Counted from the first letter of the stretch, positions 52,233-61,866 are shown. The stretch: 64,000 nucleotides of DNA from Flagellimonas beolgyonensis (GCF_003992615.1 NZ_RZMY01000003.1:498501-562500), one strand, 5' to 3'. The notes: generated from the sequence alone by a model not told the origin. A program made the numbers and translations.

Positions 52233-53300
52233 CTACAAAAAAGGAGTAATCCCTTGTACTTTTTTGTTTTTGTACTGGGACGGGGTCTCTCCGGTGCTAT
52301 GCTTGAAGAACGCTGAGAAATGATTGGGCTCCTCGAAACCCAATTGAAGGGAGATTTCTTTAATGGACATTTCTTGCTGAAGCATTTTTTTTGAAGTGCC
52401 GATCAATTCGTTTCGAATCAGGCTTCCCAAGGTATCGTGCATTTTGTCCTTGGTCTTTTTGGCGAGGGCCTTTACGGAAAGGTTCATTTTATCCGCATAA
52501 AACTCCATTTGGTGTTCATTTTTATGGTGCAGACGGATAAGCTCCATCAAATTTTCCACAAAGCGGTCTTGTCGCTCGTAATCAAAATTGTCCCTGAATT
52601 CAATCGGTGTATAGCCTGTTCTTTTTTTGAAGACCCGATTAAAATAGGCCGGATCTTTAAAACCAACATCAAAGCAGACTTCCTGAACGCTACAATCGGT
52701 AAAAACCACTTTTTTCTTGCTTTCCACCAATCGCTTCTCCTCCAACATGGAACGCACGGTTACCCCAAGTTTTTCCTTTATGAGGCGGGAAGCATCCATT
52801 CCGTCCCCACAGGCCAGATCTCTCAGCTCCAAAAGGGCAACCTGTGTCGAAAACAGTTGATCAATGCTTTCCTTTACATCAAAAATGGATCGGTATTCCG
52901 ATTTACTGGCATTAAAAGGGTTTTGTTGGAACCATTGTACCAAAGAATGGTCGATAATTTCCCTCGAATCGGGTTGGGATGCTTTTCCCGATAAGTATTT
53001 TTCCAAAGGCGATCCCTGCAGGGCATCAATGTAACCCAAGGAAATTAGATGCTTGAACAAGACACGTACCTCCCTGTTCTCAAAAATCGTTTTACTGGGA
53101 AACTCCATTTTCTGCGCCTTAAAATCATCCGATAAGAACTTGATGTATTGGCCTTTTTCCAGATAGATGACCTTGTCTTCCCAGTCAAAGTAGTTTTTAA
53201 AATCGACCTGAATACCGCCCGATCCCGAAAGGATGTGCAGCAATGTGTACTGATTGATGAAATACACTTTATTCAGTTCTGGATTGAACAGTTGGACCAT
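52233..53300 (-). CDS. AraC regulator with two DNA-binding domains in tandem
   Basis: A 355-residue regulator. After an N-terminal region (1-140) with weak sensor similarity it carries two AraC domains: the first at about 175-240 (SVQEVCFDVGFKDPAYFNRVFKKRTGYTPIEFR), the second at about 255-350 (YADKMNLSVKALAKK, SIKEISLQLGFEEPNHFSAFFKHSTGETPSQYK). One AraC domain per chain is usual. Cys residues (LACGDGMD, TDCSVQEVC) might sense redox or metal, an inference. It is upstream of the NTF2-SPW-YHS row on the same strand and is their likely activator. Confidence 0.85.
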   Translation of the reverse strand: MVQLFNPELNKVYFINQYTLLHILSGSGGIQVDFKNYFDWEDKVIYLEKGQYIKFLSDDFKAQKMEFPSKTIFENREVRVLFKHLISLGYIDALQGSPLEKYLSGKASQPDSREIIDHSLVQWFQQNPFNASKSEYRSIFDVKESIDQLFSTQVALLELRDLACGDGMDASRLIKEKLGVTVRSMLEEKRLVESKKKVVFTDCSVQEVCFDVGFKDPAYFNRVFKKRTGYTPIEFRDNFDYERQDRFVENLMELIRLHHKNEHQMEFYADKMNLSVKALAKKTKDKMHDTLGSLIRNELIGTSKKMLQQEMSIKEISLQLGFEEPNHFSAFFKHSTGETPSQYKNKKVQGITPFL

Positions 53301-53375
53301 CTTCCCAAGTGTTTTTATACTTGGTCGTATTGAAGTGTCTTAGCTATCAAGATGAACCTACAGGTACATCCCATT

Positions 53376-54503
53376 CTAAAGAATGAGTTGCAATAGATAA
53401 ATGGTGAGCATTCCCCAAAACGTACCGGTGGCCATGCTTAAAATCGCCAGAATGATGGCATGTGGCATCCAATTGGGACGGTAGGCCGCCGTAACCGCTG
53501 GGGCCGTGGCGATGCCTCCCACATTGGCCATGCTGGCAATGGGAACCCACGCCATGTTTACGTTCAACAGTTTGGCCACCAACACCATAAACACAAAGTG
53601 GCCCACAAGCCAGATTAACAAAAATCCAAAAAAGGACATATCAAAACCGAACAAGGCAAATTGCAGTTTCAAGCCTAGGATCGACATCACCAAAAGTATC
53701 AGAATACTCCCGATTTTAAGCGTAAAGCGAAAATTCCATTTGGGCACAACATTGCCCAAAAGCAATCCGATTAGGGAAAGTACAACCACTTTTGCAACAA
53801 AAACGTCGAGAATAAGATGGCTCGCCAAAACCACCAACAGCAAAATGCCCATACACCACCATGAAGAAAGCAGAACTTCTTTTTGATCAACAATACGCTC
53901 GGGGATTTCTTGGTCAGAAATGCGCAGCGCCCTGTTCAATCCATCACTCTTTTTGATGGTCTGGAACATAATGATGGTCCAGACATTCACCAAAATATTG
54001 TCCATCACCAATACGGAAAGAAAAATATTCTCAGGGCATTCCACCAGTTCCTTGAGCACTAACTGACTGGTACTTCCCCCGATCCAACTACCCACAATTG
54101 GAGGCACGCCCTTCCAAAACCCTTTCGCCGCCAAGGTAGTGGATACAAGTTCGGAGTCGGTAAAACCCCAAATGAACACCACTGGAAACAGCGCAATGAA
54201 CAAAGAGCCCGCCACAAACACCACGATGGGTTTGTAGCCTATAGACTTCAACTGACCCAGGGACAAACTGGCCATTACGGCAACAATGGTTAACGGAATA
54301 AAAAAGTCCCGGCTCAGGTTGTGGATGTTGGCCTGCGAAAAATCGAAACCGAACACATGGCAAATGATGGCCGGAATTACGTAGGAAAGGAGTATGGCAG
54401 GCACCCAATCGAACAGTGATTTGATCCATTTGTGTTCCCAACGGTCCAAAAAATACACACAGACCACCGTAAATACTGTTATGCTCCATGGCAACCACTC
54501 CAT
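53376..54503 (-). CDS. DUF819 family membrane permease
   Basis: A 375-residue protein with about ten membrane helices in two inverted halves. The pore-like motif WIGGSTSQLVLKELV in the middle and MANVGGIATAPAVTAAYRPN near the end are typical for DUF819 (YjcL-like). No substrate is known. Its start lies 1 bp after the deacylase stop (54505), and the paired gene encodes an aspartoacylase-type enzyme, so it may carry an amino-acid derivative handled by that enzyme (inference). Confidence 0.82.
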   Translation of the reverse strand: MEWLPWSITVFTVVCVYFLDRWEHKWIKSLFDWVPAILLSYVIPAIICHVFGFDFSQANIHNLSRDFFIPLTIVAVMASLSLGQLKSIGYKPIVVFVAGSLFIALFPVVFIWGFTDSELVSTTLAAKGFWKGVPPIVGSWIGGSTSQLVLKELVECPENIFLSVLVMDNILVNVWTIIMFQTIKKSDGLNRALRISDQEIPERIVDQKEVLLSSWWCMGILLLVVLASHLILDVFVAKVVVLSLIGLLLGNVVPKWNFRFTLKIGSILILLVMSILGLKLQFALFGFDMSFFGFLLIWLVGHFVFMVLVAKLLNVNMAWVPIASMANVGGIATAPAVTAAYRPNWMPHAIILAILSMATGTFWGMLTIYLLQLIL

Positions 54504-54504
54504 G

Positions 54505-55542
54505 CTACTGCTGTAAAATGCCCAGATGAATGATGCGTCCGCCCGAAATATTCACGGGATTCGTGCTTTTTCCGATAACGATACCGGCCTCTGGTGCCAC
54601 ATACTCCTCGATGATTTCACCAAACGCATTTCGCATGGTTCCAATGGGCTGACCTTTGATCAGTTTTTCATTCAAATCCACATAAAGCTCCAAATACCCC
54701 CCTTTTTGGGTAAACATCCAATACGATTTGGAACACATATTTCTGGCTGGAGGAATAGTTGCTTCGCCCGGTTGAAGACCCAGCCATTTCATCAAATTTT
54801 GAAGGCCCTTAGTTCCTCTTTCAATCATTTCTTCTTGATAGACCTGTGGATTGCCATACTCCAAGGTAATACTCTGTACACCCTTGGAAATGGCATAGGC
54901 CCGCAAAGTAAGGCCACTGGCTTCGCCAAAACTGGCCGTTCCCTTGTTGGAAACGATGATGTCCGGTTCCAAAAGCCGCAGCATGGTCGACAAGGTGTCG
55001 TTTTGCATATCACCTCGTCCGTACAGGGTATTTACCCGTCCGAAACTTGCGGTGTGCAGGTCCACATGATAATTAAAAAGGGGAATGATTTTTTGTGCAA
55101 TTTGATAGACCATTTGTTGGGAACGGTTGCCTTTCTCCTTTCCCGGGAATAAGCGGTTCAAATCCTGTAGGTCGATAAATTCGCGTTGGTTGTTGGCTAT
55201 CGCCAAAGGGTTTAACCCTGGAATGGCTATGATGGTGCCCTTCATCGTCGCCGTATCCAAAGAGGACATGATTCGTTGGATGATGGCTATCCCATTTAAT
55301 TCGTTGCCGTGAATGGCGGCGGTAAGTCCCAATACCTCTCCCTCTTGACTTCCAATGGCCAAAATAACCGGTATTTTGATCGGTTCCCCAACCGTGTCTT
55401 CGCCCAGTTTCAACCATAGGTTGTGAATTTGGCCTTTTTCATACTGAGAAAGGTCCAATTGCTCCACAACTGGGTAGTTGTTCTTTTGTCCAAAAAGTAT
55501 CGCGCATACGAATATGAAACAGGAAAAGAGCTTGGTTTTCAT
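54505..55542 (-). CDS. Exported succinylglutamate desuccinylase/aspartoacylase-type zinc deacylase
   Basis: 345 residues of the AstE/AspA branch of M14 metallopeptidases. The signal peptide ends at about ILFG; zinc ligands are His and Glu in AIHGNELNGIAI and His in YHVDLHTASFGRVN; the catalytic Glu is likely in ITLEYGNPQVYQEE. It removes an acyl group from an N-acyl amino acid in the periplasm; the acyl chain is unknown. It is directly upstream of the DUF819 permease, an arrangement of enzyme and transporter. Confidence 0.85.
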   Translation of the reverse strand: MKTKLFSCFIFVCAILFGQKNNYPVVEQLDLSQYEKGQIHNLWLKLGEDTVGEPIKIPVILAIGSQEGEVLGLTAAIHGNELNGIAIIQRIMSSLDTATMKGTIIAIPGLNPLAIANNQREFIDLQDLNRLFPGKEKGNRSQQMVYQIAQKIIPLFNYHVDLHTASFGRVNTLYGRGDMQNDTLSTMLRLLEPDIIVSNKGTASFGEASGLTLRAYAISKGVQSITLEYGNPQVYQEEMIERGTKGLQNLMKWLGLQPGEATIPPARNMCSKSYWMFTQKGGYLELYVDLNEKLIKGQPIGTMRNAFGEIIEEYVAPEAGIVIGKSTNPVNISGGRIIHLGILQQ

Positions 55543-55571
55543 GGTGTTGGTATTTGAAATAAATATAGTCT

Positions 55572-56243
55572 TTATTTCTTCCCACCCACCACGATCACAA
55601 ATTCGCCTTTTGGAGGTTTGTGAATGAAATGTTGTAGCACCTCCTCCATAGTGCCACGAACGGTTTCCTCATAGAGTTTGGTAAGTTCCCTGGATACCGA
55701 AACGGGTCTGTCCGGCCCAAAATATTCAACAAAATGGGTCAGTGTTTTTACGAGCTTATGGGGCGATTCGTAAAACACCATGGTGCGGGTTTCTTCCGCC
55801 AATTGTTGCAATCGGGTCTGGCGTCCCTTTTTCACGGGTAAAAACCCTTCAAAAACAAACCGGTCGTTGGGCAAACCGCTGTTCACCAAAGCGGGTACAA
55901 TAGCCGTGGCACCGGGCAAGCATTCCACTTCGATACCATTTTCCACGCAGGCGCGGGTCAATAAAAACCCAGGGTCGGAAATGGCGGGGGTACCGGCATC
56001 GGAAATCAAAGCGTAAACAGCTCCTCCCTTCAATTTTCCCACCAAATGCTCGACTTGCTTGTGCTCATTGTGCATGTGGTGACTCTGTAAGGGGGTGTCT
56101 ATTTCAAAATGTTTCAGGAGCTTGCCACTGGTTCGGGTATCTTCGGCCAAAACCACATCTACTTCCTTCAATACCTTAATGGCTCGAAGTGTGATGTCCT
56201 CAAGATTTCCTATGGGTGTCGGTACCAGATACAATTTTCCCAT
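55572..56243 (-). CDS. rsmI: 16S rRNA (cytidine1402-2'-O)-methyltransferase
   Basis: 223 residues of the tetrapyrrole-methylase fold. The start GKLYLVPTPIGNLEDITLRA, the Gly-rich ALISDAGTPAISDPG, and FYESPHKLVKTLTHF are RsmI signatures. It methylates the ribose of C1402 in the decoding centre of 16S rRNA. Slightly shorter than the E. coli enzyme, as usual in Bacteroidota. It lies 47 bp downstream of the hypothetical gene at 56291-56962, on the same strand. Confidence 0.95.
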   Translation of the reverse strand: MGKLYLVPTPIGNLEDITLRAIKVLKEVDVVLAEDTRTSGKLLKHFEIDTPLQSHHMHNEHKQVEHLVGKLKGGAVYALISDAGTPAISDPGFLLTRACVENGIEVECLPGATAIVPALVNSGLPNDRFVFEGFLPVKKGRQTRLQQLAEETRTMVFYESPHKLVKTLTHFVEYFGPDRPVSVSRELTKLYEETVRGTMEEVLQHFIHKPPKGEFVIVVGGKK

Positions 56244-56290
56244 GATCCAAAGGTACGGTCTTCCCGAAAAATATGGTTATAAAATAGGAA

Positions 56291-56962
56291 TTAGGCGAAT
56301 CTGCGCTCAATCAGGGAAAGGAAACGGGCTTCGTATTCCTCCTTGCCTTCCCAGTTGTTGTATTCCGGTTTCACCATGTTGTTGATGAAGGCAATGGAAC
56401 GCTCCTCGGTATCAATCGTGTTGAGCTGCGATAATACCCGGGTGTAATCCTCCATGCTGTTGTTGAACAAATGCTTCACAAAGGCCAGCCGGTCATTGAG
56501 CCCTACTTGAAGGTCTTTATTGAGTTTGTCGTTCAGGGACTGCGTTTTTATGGTGTTCTCCTTGGGAGCAATAATGTCCTTTTCATTTTTCATGTAATCG
56601 GGCTTCGCCACAAATTCCGCAAAAACCTGTTCCAAAGCTGCTTCGGAGGGCATTTCGGAAACCATGTGTTTAATGGTGTCCATGCCAGGAGTCATGATAT
56701 CCTCTTCATGCGGGTTGCTTTCAGGCACGGATAGGTTTCCACTCAACACCGCATTGGCCACTTTTTCAAAACGGGTGGCAATCACATTTTTGGAAACATC
56801 CACCTGTACATCGGACAATTTCTCATCTATAAATTTGAGCACGGCCAATTTCTCATAGATTGTCTTTGCCGTATCATACAATTGTGTTAGGTCGGAATCT
56901 TCCCGAGCCGTGATGATCTCTGTTGATAGTTTTATCAATTCTTCCCGCAATTTCCTGATCAT
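56291..56962 (-). CDS. Conserved hypothetical helical protein
   Basis: 223 residues, highly charged and mostly helical, without signal peptide or membrane segments. It begins MIRKLREELIKLSTEI and has a central Met/Pro-rich stretch (DIMTPGMDTIKHMVSEMPSE) and a C-terminal helix pair (ERSIAFINNMVKPEYNNWEG). I do not recognise a family. It occurs between tdk (divergent) and rsmI, and is followed by rsmI. Structure suggests a bundle or scaffold protein. Confidence 0.75.
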   Translation of the reverse strand: MIRKLREELIKLSTEIITAREDSDLTQLYDTAKTIYEKLAVLKFIDEKLSDVQVDVSKNVIATRFEKVANAVLSGNLSVPESNPHEEDIMTPGMDTIKHMVSEMPSEAALEQVFAEFVAKPDYMKNEKDIIAPKENTIKTQSLNDKLNKDLQVGLNDRLAFVKHLFNNSMEDYTRVLSQLNTIDTEERSIAFINNMVKPEYNNWEGKEEYEARFLSLIERRFA

Positions 56963-57059
56963 AGCTGTAGTATTTCTTATAAAAATATAACCTATTTGCC
57001 AATCCCCTTATGAATGAAAGGTTAAATTTCAAACCAAATACAGGGGTACATTTTTTTAG

Positions 57060-57067
57060 TAGCTTTG
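57060..57067 (+). promoter_or_regulatory. -7 box upstream of tdk
   Basis: TAGCTTTG matches TAnnTTTG and lies 53 bp before the tdk ATG. I see no convincing -33 box at 19 bp, so the support is partial. Confidence 0.4.
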
Positions 57068-57120
57068 TGCTTGTCCCAATATTAAACGGGAAAACACACA
57101 ATTTCTTTCAAAAATAAGGT

Positions 57121-57765
57121 ATGTTTCTCGAAAACACGGTCAATCATAAAGAACAGTTTGGATGGATTGAGGTCATTTGCGGCTCCATGTTTTCCGGAAA
57201 AACCGAAGAGCTCATCCGCAGGCTCAAGCGGGCCCAGTTCGCCAAACAGAAAGTGGAAATTTTCAAACCCATCGTGGATACCCGATACCATGAGGAAATG
57301 GTTGTGTCACACGATGCCAATGAAATTCGTTCCACCCCGGTGCCGGCCGCGGCCAACATCCGCCTATTGGCCGATGATTGTGATGTGGTGGGCATTGATG
57401 AGGCCCAATTCTTTGATGATGAAATTGTAACTGTCTGCAACGATTTGGCCAACCGTGGGGTACGGGTGGTGATTGCCGGGCTCGATATGGACTTCAAAGG
57501 AAACCCCTTCGGACCCATGCCTGCCCTAATGGCAACAGCCGAATATGTGACCAAGGTGCATGCGGTCTGCACCCGCACCGGAAATTTGGCCAACTATAGT
57601 TTTCGGAAATCACACAACGAAAAATTGGTGCTCCTTGGAGAAACCGAAGAATACGAACCCTTGAGCCGTGCTGCTTTTTACAAGGCGATGTTGCGAGAAA
57701 AAATCAGCCAAATGGATGTAAATTCAGAGGAAGTTGTTCCCAAAAAGAAAGGTTCAAATGGTTAA
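57121..57765 (+). CDS. tdk: Thymidine kinase
   Basis: A type II thymidine kinase of 214 residues, phosphorylating thymidine for salvage. The P-loop is [19 protein letters not shown], the acidic motif [11 protein letters not shown], and the substrate lasso [10 protein letters not shown]. The CXXC pairs that bind structural zinc in most type II enzymes are absent ([14 protein letters not shown] has one Cys only), so this enzyme lacks the zinc site or binds it differently. It overlaps alr by 8 bp. Confidence 0.95.
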   Translation: MFLENTVNHKEQFGWIEVICGSMFSGKTEELIRRLKRAQFAKQKVEIFKPIVDTRYHEEMVVSHDANEIRSTPVPAAANIRLLADDCDVVGIDEAQFFDDEIVTVCNDLANRGVRVVIAGLDMDFKGNPFGPMPALMATAEYVTKVHAVCTRTGNLANYSFRKSHNEKLVLLGETEEYEPLSRAAFYKAMLREKISQMDVNSEEVVPKKKGSNG

Positions 57766-58867
57766 GGTTGGCGAGACCACATTGTTCCTCGACCTTGCCG
57801 CCCTGGAACACAACTACCACTATCTGCGGACCAAAATTGAGCCTGAAACCAAATTCATGGCCGTGGTTAAGGCCTTTGCCTATGGCAGCGATATGGTTGC
57901 AATTTCCAAAAAACTGGAAAAACTCGGAGTGGATTACTTTGCCGTGGCCTATGTGGGGGAAGGCGTACTGCTCAGGGATGCAGGCATAAAAACACCCATT
58001 TTGGTATTGCACCCCTTGGCTTCCAATTTTGATGATTTGATCGACCGTTGTCTGGAACCCAACCTGTACTCCAGAAACTTACTGACACAATTTTTGGAGG
58101 TGGCAGCTGCCAAACAGCAACAAGACTATCCCGTCCATATCAAATTCAACACCGGATTGAACCGCTTGGGCTTTGGTGAAAATGATACCAGTTGGATCGC
58201 ACAACAGGTAACCAATAATGATACTATACGGGTCAAATCCGTTTTTTCCCATTTGGCCGCCTCGGAAGATCCAAACGAGCGCGTTTTTAGTTTGGGACAA
58301 ATCGAATCCTTTAAAAAAGCAAGTGACGCTTTGATACAAAAGTTGGGCTATGCGCCCATGCGACATATGCTGAACACGTCCGGGATCATCAATTATCCGG
58401 AGGCACAATTTGAAATGGTCCGCAGTGGCATCGGTTTGTACGGATATGGGAACGAAGCTGTCGTGGATGCCGAGTTAAAGCCTGTAGCCACTTTAAAGAC
58501 CATCATTTCGCAAATCCACGAAATAGGTCCCAATGAATCCGTGGGGTACAACAGAGCGTTCAAATCCGGGGCAATGAAACGTACGGCAACACTGCCCATT
58601 GGCCACGCCGATGGCATCAACAGACAATATGGCAAGGGAAGGTCCGCTGTTCAAATCCATGGCAAAATGGCTCCGTTGATCGGCAACGTTTGCATGGACA
58701 TGATCATGGTCGATGTTACCGATATCGATTGTGCAGAAGGGGATGAGGTCATCGTTTTTGGCCCCCAAAATTCAGCTGAAAGCTTTGCTTCGGGAGCTGG
58801 TACCATTTCCTATGAAATTTTGACCGCTATATCCCAACGTGTGAAAAGAGTAGTTTTCAATGATTGA
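57758..58867 (+). CDS. alr: Alanine racemase
   Basis: A 369-residue PLP enzyme making D-alanine for peptidoglycan. The PLP lysine is in [12 protein letters not shown], the second catalytic Tyr in [12 protein letters not shown], and [13 protein letters not shown] is the dimer-site signature. The start ATG 57758 ([13 protein letters not shown]) is within the last codons of tdk, an 8-bp overlap that links translation. An earlier in-frame start would add 8 residues. No murF is fused, unlike in some Bacteroidota. Confidence 0.94.
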   Translation: MVKVGETTLFLDLAALEHNYHYLRTKIEPETKFMAVVKAFAYGSDMVAISKKLEKLGVDYFAVAYVGEGVLLRDAGIKTPILVLHPLASNFDDLIDRCLEPNLYSRNLLTQFLEVAAAKQQQDYPVHIKFNTGLNRLGFGENDTSWIAQQVTNNDTIRVKSVFSHLAASEDPNERVFSLGQIESFKKASDALIQKLGYAPMRHMLNTSGIINYPEAQFEMVRSGIGLYGYGNEAVVDAELKPVATLKTIISQIHEIGPNESVGYNRAFKSGAMKRTATLPIGHADGINRQYGKGRSAVQIHGKMAPLIGNVCMDMIMVDVTDIDCAEGDEVIVFGPQNSAESFASGAGTISYEILTAISQRVKRVVFND

Positions 58868-58940
58868 TTTTAAACTTTTTTTAAGAAATAATACCTTTTT
58901 TACTTAATTTGTTTCCTGTTAACCAATACTTGACTATAAA

Positions 58941-59348
58941 ATGGGATTTCTAAAAGAGTTTAAAGACTTTGCAATGAAAGGAAACCTGGTGGACATCGCC
59001 GTAGGTTTCGTTATGGGTGCCGCTTTCAATAAAGTGGTTTCCTCTTTTACCGGTGGCATTGTTTCACCATTGATCGGTTTGCTGTTCAAATCCGATTTCA
59101 ACGACCTAAAATATGTAATTAACGAGGGAACTGTGAATGATGCTGGGGAAACCGTGGGGGAAATAGCCGTAATGTACGGTGAGTTCTTAACCAACGTTAT
59201 CGACTTCTTGATCGTTGCTTTCGTTATGTTCATGATCGTGAAAGGTGTGAACAAGATGAAGAAAAAAGAAGAATCTGCTCCAGAAGCTCCAAAAGGACCA
59301 ACCCAAGAAGAGCTGTTGGCAGAAATTCGCGATTTGTTGAAGAAATAA
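58941..59348 (+). CDS. mscL: Large-conductance mechanosensitive channel
   Basis: 135 residues forming a pentameric emergency valve that opens under membrane tension. It begins FLKEFKDFAMKGNLVDIAVG with the N-terminal helix, the first membrane helix (GFVMGAAFNKVVSSF), an extracellular loop, the second membrane helix (FLTNVIDFLIVAFVMFMIV) and a charged C-terminal helix (PTQEELLAEIRDLLKK). A normal family length. Monocistronic; followed by a terminator. Confidence 0.96.
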   Translation: MGFLKEFKDFAMKGNLVDIAVGFVMGAAFNKVVSSFTGGIVSPLIGLLFKSDFNDLKYVINEGTVNDAGETVGEIAVMYGEFLTNVIDFLIVAFVMFMIVKGVNKMKKKEESAPEAPKGPTQEELLAEIRDLLKK

Positions 59349-59406
59349 AAATCGTTGGTGTCGATTTAGTTTCGGCACTGCCGCTACACCACAATAATCC
59401 ATTAAA

Positions 59407-59446
59407 AACCATCAATGTGTTTCGCTAACATGTTGATGGTTGTTTT
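59407..59446 (+). terminator. Intrinsic terminator after mscL
   Basis: AACCATCAA pairs with TTGATGGTT (9 bp) around a 17-nt loop, followed by GTTTT. It begins 58 bp after the mscL stop. Confidence 0.7.
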
Positions 59447-59491
59447 ATTTATAACATTTTGTTATTTTTTGATTATTGATGGCGAAATTAC

Positions 59492-59521
59492 TTGTTTAAA
59501 CCGTTGGCTGGGTTACCTTTG
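59492..59521 (+). promoter_or_regulatory. Consensus promoter for asd
   Basis: TTG at 59492-59494, a 19-bp spacer and TACCTTTG at 59514-59521, both boxes exact. Transcription would start near 59527, leaving about 15 nt of leader before ATG 59542. Confidence 0.75.
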
Positions 59522-59541
59522 CGGCAAGAAATCAAATTAAA

Positions 59542-60555
59542 ATGAAAGTAGCAGTTGTAGGTGCCACCGGAATGGTCGGCGAAGTTATGTTGAAGGTGCT
59601 GGAAGAGCGAAACTTCCCCATTACCGAATTGTTGTTGGTTGCCTCGGAGCGCTCTGTGGGCAAAAAACTTACTTATAAAAATGAGGAATATACTGTGATT
59701 GGTTTGGCCGATGCGGTTGCTGCCCAACCCGATATTGCCATTTTTTCCGCTGGAGGAGACACTTCTTTGGAATGGGCACCCAAGTTTGCGGAAGTAGGTA
59801 CCACGGTAATCGACAATTCATCAGCTTGGCGGATGGATCCCACCAAAAAATTGGTGGTGCCCGAAATCAATGCGGATCAACTTACAGTTGAGGACAAAAT
59901 CATAGCCAACCCGAACTGCTCCACCATTCAATTGGTGATGGCCCTTGATCCCTTGCACAAAAAATACCAAATGAAACGGGTCATCGTATCCACATATCAA
60001 TCCGTTTCAGGAACTGGGGTAAAGGCGGTACAACAAATGGAAAATGAAGCTGCCGGCATTGATGGGGAAATGGCGTATCCCTATCCCATCAATAGAAATG
60101 CCTTGCCACACTGCGACGTGTTCTTGGAAAACGGTTACACCAAAGAAGAGATGAAATTGGCCCGGGAGCCTCAAAAAATATTGGACGACCGTACCTTTTC
60201 CGTTACTGCAACTGCTGTTCGCATACCAACAGCTGGTGGGCATTCCGAATCGGTGAACGTGGAATTCCACAACGATTTTGATTTGGCAGAGGTGCGCAAA
60301 TTATTGAGCGAAACCCCAGGTGTGGTGGTTCAGGACAATCCAGAAACCAACACCTATCCGATGCCCATGTTCGCCAATGGCAAGGACGATGTTTTTGTGG
60401 GACGCATCCGTAGGGACGAAACCCAACCCAATACCTTGAACATGTGGATCGTTGCAGACAACCTAAGAAAAGGAGCTGCCACCAATGCGGTTCAAATTGC
60501 AGAATATTTGGTGGCGCATAATTTGGTTTCAAACACGCCTGAAGCCATCTCATAA
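59542..60555 (+). CDS. asd: Aspartate-semialdehyde dehydrogenase
   Basis: Reduces aspartyl phosphate to the semialdehyde for lysine, threonine, methionine and diaminopimelate. The NADP loop is GATGMVGEVMLKVLEE, the catalytic Cys is in NPNCSTIQLVMAL, and STYQSVSGTGVKAVQQM and the His in RIPTAGGHSESVNVE complete the active site. 337 residues, normal. Consensus promoter in front and a strong terminator behind, so monocistronic. Confidence 0.97.
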   Translation: MKVAVVGATGMVGEVMLKVLEERNFPITELLLVASERSVGKKLTYKNEEYTVIGLADAVAAQPDIAIFSAGGDTSLEWAPKFAEVGTTVIDNSSAWRMDPTKKLVVPEINADQLTVEDKIIANPNCSTIQLVMALDPLHKKYQMKRVIVSTYQSVSGTGVKAVQQMENEAAGIDGEMAYPYPINRNALPHCDVFLENGYTKEEMKLAREPQKILDDRTFSVTATAVRIPTAGGHSESVNVEFHNDFDLAEVRKLLSETPGVVVQDNPETNTYPMPMFANGKDDVFVGRIRRDETQPNTLNMWIVADNLRKGAATNAVQIAEYLVAHNLVSNTPEAIS

Positions 60556-60570
60556 TATTATAGTGTTCAA

Positions 60571-60600
60571 AAAATAAAGGGGCCAAATGGCCCCTTTTTC
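60571..60600. terminator. Bidirectional terminator between asd and the subtilase gene
   Basis: AAAGGGGCC pairs with GGCCCCTTT around AAAT, with A-rich sequence before and five T after. It serves asd (+) and the convergent subtilase gene (-). Confidence 0.9.
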
Positions 60601-60618
60601 CTTTTAGTTTGGTTTGTT

Positions 60619-61866
60619 TTAGTTGACACCAATGGTATCGGCATTACCATCTGGATCTCCGCTAACTGTTCCACCATTGCCAATATTGCCCAGTAGCAAA
60701 ATACCGCAAGCGTGTGGCGATGCCATGGATGTACCGCTAATGGTGTTATACCCACCTGGCCATGTGGACTTAATGGCCACACCTGGCTCACAATAATCCA
60801 CTGGTGGGTTTCCGTAGTTCGAGAAGGACGCCCAGTTATCTCCCTGTGACATCGCCGAAATGGTATAAATGTTCGGACCATTTGCAGAGGCAGGAGACGA
60901 ACCGTTCGCATCAGAACTTTCGTTACCGGCAGCGATGGCAAACTTCACAGTGGAAGACGCCGCAATAACCGCATCGTTTACCGCTTGAGAAAATCCACCA
61001 CCAAGACTCATGTTGGCCACATCCCCGTTGGAACCATTGGCCGCCACGAAATCAATCCCGGCAATTACCCCGGAATAGGAACCGCTACCTCGACGGTCCA
61101 ATACTTTTACCGGAATAACAGTGGCGCCTGCGGCGACACCCACAACACCCACGGAATTATCAATAGCAGCAACAGTACCGGCCACGTGGGTTCCGTGTCC
61201 GTTGTTGTCAACCAAAATATCAGAATCTGGGCCATTTGTAAAGGCGTTGAAACCTCGACTGGCATCCACATTCAAATCTTCATGGCTGGAATCGATACCC
61301 GAGTCGATGATCCAGGCTACGTTATTACCAGTGTAGGTAGTGCCACCATTTACACGGGCAATGCCCCAAGGGGTCTCTTGGCCTGTGGAACCGCCACCGC
61401 CACCGCCGCCTGGTCCCTTTCCTGGAGGAGGCGCCAAGGTGAACATCTGATCTTTTTCTATATAGGCCACTCGATTATCATTGGCCAATTTTGCGGCCTG
61501 TTCCGCCGTCATGGATGCAGAGACACCCATTAAAGACTTACTATACACATTATTGATGGCTTCACCTTTCATTTGCAAACTGCCCAAAACATCCGTTGCC
61601 AATTGTTTTACTGCACTTTTGGCCGAGGTGTAATCATTTGGGAATTTTGCTCCCACATCACCGGTAACCTTTTTGTCGAATACGATAATGTACGATCCTT
61701 CAATCTCATAACTGCCTTGATTGAACATCACTGCTTCTTCAATTTCAGGAATTGCAATTTGGTTTTCGATGTTTTCCATTTCTGTTTGGCTATCCTCTGA
61801 ACAAGAGAACAGAATCAAACCGGTGCTGGCCACAAGGGCCATACTTTTTAAAAGAGGTCTTTTCAT
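60619..61866 (-). CDS. Subtilisin-like serine protease lipoprotein (S8 with I9 propeptide)
   Basis: 415 residues. A lipoprotein signal ends at LILFSC (Cys22). Residues about 55-140 are an I9 inhibitor propeptide (GSYIIVFDKKVTGD, VAYIEKDQMF). A Gly-rich linker at residues 148-160 joins it to the catalytic domain, with Asp188 (WIIDSGID), His224 (NGHGTHVAG) and Ser380 (SGTSMASPH). The domain resembles proteinase K. There is no C-terminal sorting domain. Likely anchored in the envelope and self-processed. Confidence 0.95.
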   Translation of the reverse strand: MKRPLLKSMALVASTGLILFSCSEDSQTEMENIENQIAIPEIEEAVMFNQGSYEIEGSYIIVFDKKVTGDVGAKFPNDYTSAKSAVKQLATDVLGSLQMKGEAINNVYSKSLMGVSASMTAEQAAKLANDNRVAYIEKDQMFTLAPPPGKGPGGGGGGGSTGQETPWGIARVNGGTTYTGNNVAWIIDSGIDSSHEDLNVDASRGFNAFTNGPDSDILVDNNGHGTHVAGTVAAIDNSVGVVGVAAGATVIPVKVLDRRGSGSYSGVIAGIDFVAANGSNGDVANMSLGGGFSQAVNDAVIAASSTVKFAIAAGNESSDANGSSPASANGPNIYTISAMSQGDNWASFSNYGNPPVDYCEPGVAIKSTWPGGYNTISGTSMASPHACGILLLGNIGNGGTVSGDPDGNADTIGVN

